Assembly (NCBI RefSeq): GCF_900172215.1
Contig: NZ_FWFP01000002.1
Location: forward strand, 62,001-126,000
DNA: 64,000 bases
Reading direction: 5' to 3'
Source: Ruegeria meonggei
GTDB taxonomy: Bacteria; Pseudomonadota; Alphaproteobacteria; Rhodobacterales; Rhodobacteraceae
Notes under the pieces: model-generated
What the model was told of the DNA's origin: nothing
The model's database searches: none
The model's input: only the letters and a program-made list of their open reading frames with translations
Translations under genes and position numbers: made by a program
Shown here: positions 60,387 to 64,000 of the stretch, one piece after another
Position numbering within the stretch: the first letter of the stretch is position 1
How the letters are laid out: each line of letters opens with the position of its first letter

Positions 60387-60401
60387 TCCCATAATTTCCC
60401 A
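60387..60401 (-). promoter_or_regulatory. MraZ operator, proximal copy
   Basis: Read on the minus strand the sequence is TGGGAAATTATGGGA: two TGGGA boxes separated by exactly 5 bp, the spacing of known MraZ sites. It lies 434 bp upstream of mraZ and upstream of the UpsM-like leader, so MraZ would control both the sRNA and the dcw operon. Confidence 0.7.
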
Positions 60402-60518
60402 TAATTGTTTCACAAGTGGCGAATACTCATCCGCCATCCCGTTCAGATCGTGTTTTTTCGGACGAATCACAGACCGCCACACCGGTCAAGCAATCCCTCA
60501 CTCCAAAACTCCGTGCCC

Positions 60519-60533
60519 TCCCATAATTTCCCA
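60519..60533 (-). promoter_or_regulatory. MraZ operator, distal copy
   Basis: A second, identical 15-mer TGGGAAATTATGGGA lies 132 bp upstream of the first. A TTGACC lies about 30 bp downstream on the minus strand and may be the -35 box of a second promoter. Identity over all 15 bases, spacer included, argues for selection or a recent duplication. Confidence 0.65.
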
Positions 60534-60865
60534 TGCGAAGGATTGCGGGGGTTGGTAAGGGGGCCGCACATCGCCTGACATAGCGATTGCAAATCGCACA
60601 AATTTCAGAATGCCCGCACAAAGAAGGGGCAATCGTCTGCATGCCTTTAGGTCATGGAAAAACCACGGTTTGTACGCAGGGCGTTAAAAACCCTTATTTT
60701 CAAAGCCCTTCCGCCATCACACTTACAACACATTGATATCTATGCAATTGCTGCATAGCAGCATTGACGACGTGAGCTATTGTGCAATCGCAGCATTGGC
60801 CTATTTTCAGTCTCAAGCAAACGCCGGACAACACCGGCAGCAACGACATCTACTGGGTAACGAAC
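60534..60865. other. Divergent control region between mraZ leader and DUF1127 gene
   Basis: No gene is seen. It contains an inverted repeat CTATGCA-ATTGC-TGCATAG (60740-60758) and a direct repeat GCAGCATTG (60758-60766 and 60790-60798), each copy preceded by TGCAAT (60743-60748 and 60783-60788). These lie just upstream of the DUF1127 gene and probably include its promoter. A weak candidate is TTGTGC (60780-60785) with CTATTT (60801-60806), the kind of loose box pair used by heat-shock sigma factors. Confidence 0.4.
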
Positions 60866-61090
60866 ATGGCTGTAGCAACACAACAAACCGCGCTCAAAGG
60901 CGCGCCGGCAACCGGCCTGACATCTTTGATCGAGGTCGCAAAGACCCGTTTCGCCCGTTACCGCATGTACCGCCAGACGGTAAATGAACTGTCCGAGCTA
61001 TCGGATCGTGAACTGGCCGATCTGGGATTGCACCGCTCGATGATCCGTCGTCTTGCGATGCAGGCCACAGAAGAACAACTGACGCGTTAA
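60866..61090 (+). CDS. ccaF1: DUF1127 small RNA-binding-type protein (CcaF1-like)
   Basis: 74 residues: an Ala/Thr-rich start (AVATQQTALKGAPATGL), a basic helix (LIEVAKTRFARYRMYRQTVN) and the DUF1127 core ELSELSDRELADLGLHRSMI, RRLA. ATG 60866 is chosen because upstream codons belong to the promoter region. In Rhodobacter sphaeroides the DUF1127 protein CcaF1 is encoded just upstream of the CcsR sRNAs, is made from the same stress-induced transcript and affects their maturation. The same order is seen here, with the first hairpin 24 nt after the stop. The name rests on this context. Confidence 0.85.
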   Translation: MAVATQQTALKGAPATGLTSLIEVAKTRFARYRMYRQTVNELSELSDRELADLGLHRSMIRRLAMQATEEQLTR

Positions 61091-61110
61091 GCGCAACACG
61101 ACATAACCGA

Positions 61111-61190
61111 GATCAGGTCCATCTCCTCCCTTTGGACCTGTATATCAGCGGCGACATCTCTCCTCCTCCCTGATGTCGCCGCACCTTATA
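61111..61190 (+). ncRNA. ccsR1: CcsR-like sRNA unit 1 (twin hairpin)
   Basis: Hairpin 1: AGGTCC (61115-61120) / GGACCT (61134-61139) with loop motif TCTCCTCCC (61122-61130). Hairpin 2: GCGGCGACATC (61148-61158) / GATGTCGCCGC (61172-61182), an 11-bp perfect stem with CCTCCTCCC (61162-61170) in the loop. The loop matches the CCUCCUCCC motif of the CcsR family and is complementary to Shine-Dalgarno sequences. Ends are approximate. Confidence 0.8.
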
Positions 61191-61204
61191 CCGGCCCTGA
61201 ACGC

Positions 61205-61295
61205 CGGACGCAGACACACCGGGTACTTCTCCTCCCTTTCCCGGTGTTGCAAGCACGCGGCGGCGTCTCTCCTCCTCCCTGACGTCGCCGCGTCT
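61205..61295 (+). ncRNA. ccsR2: CcsR-like sRNA unit 2 (twin hairpin)
   Basis: Hairpin 3: ACACCGGG (61216-61223) / CCCGGTGT (61240-61247) with loop motif TCTCCTCCC (61228-61236). Hairpin 4: CGCGGCGGCGTC (61256-61267) / GACGTCGCCGCG (61281-61292) with one G-U pair and CCTCCTCCC (61271-61279). The linker before this unit contains a CCGGC/GCCGG mini-stem that may mark a processing site. Confidence 0.8.
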
Positions 61296-61300
61296 AACTC

Positions 61301-61450
61301 ATACCGGGATCAAACCCGGGACCGGATACATCGGGGCTCTCCTCCTCCCTGCCCTGATGTTGAAAGCGCGCGGCGGCACCTCTCCTCCTCCCTGGTGTCG
61401 CCGCGACTTACACATACCGGGGTCAAACCCGGGACCGGATACATCGGAGC
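61301..61450 (+). repeat. Duplicated linker plus hairpin arm in the CcsR array
   Basis: Two 37-bp segments, 61301-61337 and 61414-61450, differ at only two positions and are 113 bp apart. Each begins ATACCGGG and contains CCGGG...CCCGG (a small stem) before the left arm of hairpin 5 or 7. Units 3 and 4 thus arose by a recent tandem duplication. Confidence 0.75.
61318..61408 (+). ncRNA. ccsR3: CcsR-like sRNA unit 3 (twin hairpin)
   Basis: Hairpin 5: ACATCGGGGC (61328-61337) / GCCCTGATGT (61351-61360) with one G-U pair and CCTCCTCCC (61341-61349). Hairpin 6: CGCGGCGGCACC (61369-61380) / GGTGTCGCCGCG (61394-61405) with one G-U pair and CCTCCTCCC (61384-61392). Its upstream linker is almost identical to that of unit 4. 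Confidence 0.8.
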
Positions 61451-61522
61451 TTCCTCCTCCCTGCTCTGATGTAGAAAAGAACGGCGGTTCCCTTCCTCCT
61501 CCCTGGGAACCGCCGTTTTTGT
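61436..61522 (+). ncRNA. ccsR4: CcsR-like sRNA unit 4 (twin hairpin, terminal)
   Basis: Hairpin 7: ACATCGGAGC (61441-61450) / GCTCTGATGT (61463-61472) with one G-U pair and CCTCCTCCC (61453-61461). Hairpin 8: ACGGCGGTTCCC (61481-61492) / GGGAACCGCCGT (61505-61516), a 12-bp perfect stem with CCTCCTCCC (61495-61503), followed by T residues. The last hairpin therefore also terminates the whole transcript. Confidence 0.8.
61481..61521 (+). terminator. Terminator of the DUF1127-CcsR transcript
   Basis: A 12-bp perfect stem with a 12-nt pyrimidine loop followed by TTTTGTAT. It is the eighth hairpin of the array. The convergent uvrD terminator starts 15 bp further on. Confidence 0.85.
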
Positions 61523-61535
61523 ATCTTCAGACATG

Positions 61536-61566
61536 AAAAAGACGCCGCGGTCGAAACCGGGCGCCC
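61536..61566 (-). terminator. Terminator of uvrD
   Basis: On the minus strand GGCGCC-CGGT pairs with ACCGCGGCGTC (one bulge) around TTCG and is followed by TTTTTC. It lies about 43 bp after the uvrD stop. A second small hairpin (ATGTGCC/GGCACAT, 61583-61601) precedes it. Confidence 0.65.
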
Positions 61567-61608
61567 TTCAAAGTGTTAAGCATGTGCCGTCAGGCACATT
61601 CATTTTGG

Positions 61609-63987
61609 TTAAAACGGGATGTCGTCCTTGGCGGACAGATATTGCGCGACCACTTTCTTGGTGCCGGCCTTGTCGAAATCGACCTCGACCTTGTCGCCCT
61701 CGATGCCCGTCACCGCGCCATAGCCGAACTTCTGATGAAACACCCGCTCCCCCAGTGTGAAGCTGGCAACCGCAGTGGCATCAATCACCGTATTGCGGCT
61801 TTCTTTCGGCTGCGCCATGCCATATTGCCCCTGCCGCGCCTGCATCCGCTTCCAGCCAGGTGAGTTATAGACATTCGCCTCGGCCGCGCGGGTTTCAATC
61901 CCTGCTGCTGGCTGCGAACCACCATAAAGTCCCGGCGGCGTCAGGACCTCAACGTGGTCCTCGGGCAGCTCGTCGATAAAGCGCGACGGCATGGAATTCT
62001 GCCACTGCCCAAAGACCCGCCGATTTGCGGCAAAAGAAATCGTACAGACCTCTTCGGCGCGGGTGATGCCGACATAAGCCAGCCGCCGTTCCTCCTCTAG
62101 GCCCTTGAGCCCGCTTTCGTCCATCGACCGCTGAGACGGGAACAGCCCATCCTCCCACCCCGGCAGAAATACGGCGGGAAATTCCAATCCCTTGGCCGCG
62201 TGCAGCGTCATGATTGAAACCTTGACCCCGTCGCCTTCTTTTTCATTGTCCATCACAAGGCTGACATGTTCGAGAAACCCCTGCAGATTCTCGAAGTTAT
62301 CCAGCTGATTGACCAGTTCCTTGAGGTTTTCCAACCGCCCCGGCGCCTCGGGCGTTTTTTCATTCTGCCAGTGCGTCGTGTAACCGGATTCGTCGAGAAT
62401 GATCTGAGCCAGCTCGATATGCGATATTTCGGGCGCACCAAACCGCATGGGCGCTGCACCGTCATCAATCACCACATCGTCATCGACCTCGATCCGCGGT
62501 CCGCGTGTCATCGCATTCCAGCGTGCCAGCCCGTCGATCAACTCACGCAGCGCCTTGCCGCCCTTGCCCTTGATCAACCCGTTATCAACCGCGATCTGCG
62601 CCCCATCGACCAGAGACACGCCGTTTTCCCGCGCCGTCATCTGGATCGTCTGCTGCGCCTTGTCGCCAAGGCCGCGTTTGGGCGTATTCACGATCCTCTC
62701 GAACGCCAGATCATCGCCGGGGCTGACCACCAGCCGGAAATAGGCCATGGCGTCGCGGATCTCCATCCGCTCATAAAACCGAGGGCCACCGATCACCTTG
62801 TAGGGCAGCCCAATAGTCAGGAACCGATCCTCAAACGCGCGCATCTGATGGCTGGCGCGGACAAGGATTGCGATCTCATCCAACCCGATCGGCCGCACAC
62901 CCCGCGTACCGCCCTGCATCGCATCGATTTCCTCACCGATCCAGCGGGCCTCTTCCTCGCCGTCCCAATGACCGATCAGCCGGACCTTTTCACCGTCTTC
63001 CGCAGCGGTCCACAGCTCTTTGCCCAACCGGCTTTCGTTGCCCCTGATCACATTCGAGGCCGCCGCCAGAATATGCGGCGTTGACCGATAGTTCTGTTCC
63101 AGCCGCACCACAAAGGCGCCGGGGAAATCCTTTTCGAACCGCAGGATGTTGCCCACCTCGGCCCCGCGCCAGCCATAGATCGACTGATCGTCATCGCCCA
63201 CGCAGCAGATGTTCTTGTGCACCCCGGCCAGCAGGCGCAGCCAGAGGTACTGGGCGACGTTGGTGTCCTGATATTCGTCCACAAGAATATAGCGGAACCA
63301 GCGCTGGTATTGCTCCAGCACGTCCGTATGGATCTGAAAGATCGTGACCATGTGCAACAGCAGGTCACCGAAATCCACCGCGTTCAGTTCGCGCAAACGG
63401 GTCTGGTACTGAGCATAAAGCTCGATACCCTTGTGGTTATAGGCCCCTGCATCCGCGGCGGGCACTTTGGCAGGTGTCAGCGCCCTGTTTTTCCAGTCAT
63501 CGATGATTCCGGCCAGCATCCGCGCGGGCCAGCGTTTGTCATCGATATTCGCCGCCTGAATCAATTGCTTGAGCAGGCGCAGCTGATCGTCGGTATCCAG
63601 AATAGTGAAGTTCGATTTCAGATCGACCAGTTCCGCATGACGGCGCAGCAGCTTGACGCAGATCGAATGGAACGTGCCCAGCCAGGGCATGCCCTCGGCG
63701 GGTTGGCCCAAAAGGCGACCCACACGGGTTTTCATCTCGCGCGCGGCCTTGTTGGTAAAGGTCACCGACAATATCTCATTCGGGCGGGCGCGTGCCGTGG
63801 TCAGTAAATGGGCGATGCGTGCGGTCAGAGCCTTGGTCTTGCCCGTTCCGGCCCCCGCCAGCATCAGAACCGGACCGTCCAAACGTTCAACCGCTTCGCG
63901 TTGCGCCGGGTTCAATTCGTCCAGATAAGGCATGGGCCGCGCGGCCATCGCCCGCGCCGATAGCGATGCGCCCTCAAAGGCGTCCAT
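61609..63987 (-). CDS. uvrD: ATP-dependent DNA helicase UvrD/PcrA
   Basis: The 792-residue superfamily 1 helicase acts in excision and mismatch repair. Motifs in order: LNPAQREAVERLDGPVLMLA (Q), GAGTGKTKALTARI (I), LSVTFTNKAAREMKTRV (Ia), YILVDEYQDTNVAQY (II), CCVGDDDQSIYGWRGAEV (III), VVRLEQNYRSTPHIL (IV), VSIMTLHAAKGLEFPAVFLP (V) and EERRLAYVGITRAEE (VI). The C-terminal ~60 residues form the Tudor-like domain (GERVFHQKFGYGAVTGIEGD). ATG 63987 lies 13 bp from the window edge, so an earlier start cannot be ruled out. Confidence 0.95.
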   Translation of the reverse strand: MDAFEGASLSARAMAARPMPYLDELNPAQREAVERLDGPVLMLAGAGTGKTKALTARIAHLLTTARARPNEILSVTFTNKAAREMKTRVGRLLGQPAEGMPWLGTFHSICVKLLRRHAELVDLKSNFTILDTDDQLRLLKQLIQAANIDDKRWPARMLAGIIDDWKNRALTPAKVPAADAGAYNHKGIELYAQYQTRLRELNAVDFGDLLLHMVTIFQIHTDVLEQYQRWFRYILVDEYQDTNVAQYLWLRLLAGVHKNICCVGDDDQSIYGWRGAEVGNILRFEKDFPGAFVVRLEQNYRSTPHILAAASNVIRGNESRLGKELWTAAEDGEKVRLIGHWDGEEEARWIGEEIDAMQGGTRGVRPIGLDEIAILVRASHQMRAFEDRFLTIGLPYKVIGGPRFYERMEIRDAMAYFRLVVSPGDDLAFERIVNTPKRGLGDKAQQTIQMTARENGVSLVDGAQIAVDNGLIKGKGGKALRELIDGLARWNAMTRGPRIEVDDDVVIDDGAAPMRFGAPEISHIELAQIILDESGYTTHWQNEKTPEAPGRLENLKELVNQLDNFENLQGFLEHVSLVMDNEKEGDGVKVSIMTLHAAKGLEFPAVFLPGWEDGLFPSQRSMDESGLKGLEEERRLAYVGITRAEEVCTISFAANRRVFGQWQNSMPSRFIDELPEDHVEVLTPPGLYGGSQPAAGIETRAAEANVYNSPGWKRMQARQGQYGMAQPKESRNTVIDATAVASFTLGERVFHQKFGYGAVTGIEGDKVEVDFDKAGTKKVVAQYLSAKDDIPF

Positions 63988-64000
63988 TTCGTCAAAACTG

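Noticed and set aside
60148..60558. 136-residue plus-strand ORF
   Set aside because: It covers both the leader and the two MraZ operators, lacks a ribosome site and resembles no protein; the open frame is likely chance in AT-richer DNA.
61301..61325. A tRNA T-arm-like pattern (CCGGG...CCCGG with TTTGAT on the minus strand)
   Set aside because: No acceptor, D- or anticodon arm surrounds it, and it recurs as a linker in the sRNA array.
61173..61469. 98-residue plus-strand ORF across the array
   Set aside because: It only reads through the repeated hairpins, has no ribosome site and a repeat-driven composition.
61111..61522. Regularly spaced CTCCTCC repeats that could look like a CRISPR array
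   Set aside because: The repeats are too short and the sequences between them are the arms of hairpins, not unique spacers; no cas genes are present.

Overview
The window is chromosomal DNA from an alphaproteobacterium of the family Rhodobacteraceae, most likely the Roseobacter (Ruegeria-like) group. The basis is the GC-rich coding style, the aerobic cobaltochelatase genes cobS/cobT next to bolA and a J-domain gene, the DUF2484 pair inside the division cluster, the DUF3422 and DUF3179 proteins, and a DUF1127 gene followed by an sRNA array of the CcsR type. No phage, insertion sequence, CRISPR array or tRNA/rRNA gene was found.

Layout. 1-5020: minus-strand metabolic genes: a DUF3422 protein cut by the window edge, a VOC protein, proton-translocating transhydrogenase pntAB with its own terminator, and a small membrane methyltransferase-like protein. 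5213-9784: kynureninase, a TetR regulator and a divergent two-gene molybdenum hydroxylase (2Fe-2S subunit plus Tat-exported large subunit), with a palindromic operator between regulator and operon. 9831-13363: a glutamine-amidotransferase-like hydrolase, then a GlcG/HbpS protein and malate synthase G (glyoxylate use). 13570-20108: aminopeptidase N, two unassigned proteins, gatB and a DUF4177 protein. 20166-28948: bolA, J-domain protein, cobS, a frameshifted glycosyltransferase-25/sulfotransferase gene, cobT, a prolidase-type peptidase and a DUF427 protein. 28945-30441: a poorly coding, less GC-rich islet with a broken hypothetical gene and a membrane protein. 30442-33491: a Tat-exported DUF3179 protein and a ClC chloride transporter.

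33592-59953 is an almost complete division and cell-wall (dcw) cluster on the minus strand, read from high to low coordinates: mraZ, rsmH, ftsL, ftsI, murE, murF, mraY, murD, (lipoprotein, flavoprotein and an AT-rich ORF inserted), ftsW, murG, murC, two DUF2484 genes, murB, ddl, ftsQ, ftsA, a small secreted protein, ftsZ, (terminator), lpxC, bamD, recN. It holds the cytoplasmic, lipid-linked and transpeptidase steps of peptidoglycan synthesis, the core divisome, the first committed lipid A step and an outer-membrane assembly lipoprotein.

The most interesting part is 59954-61608, where two RNA systems lie back to back. (1) The mraZ leader contains a 13-bp perfect-stem Rho-independent terminator 52 nt before the mraZ start, matching the position of the UpsM sRNA of Rhodobacter sphaeroides. 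Further upstream are two identical two-box MraZ operators. (2) On the other strand, a DUF1127 gene (CcaF1-like) is followed by eight consecutive hairpins. Each exposes a CUCCUCCC (six of them CCUCCUCCC) anti-Shine-Dalgarno loop. They are arranged as four twin-hairpin units, and the last hairpin doubles as the terminator. uvrD follows convergently and runs to the right edge.
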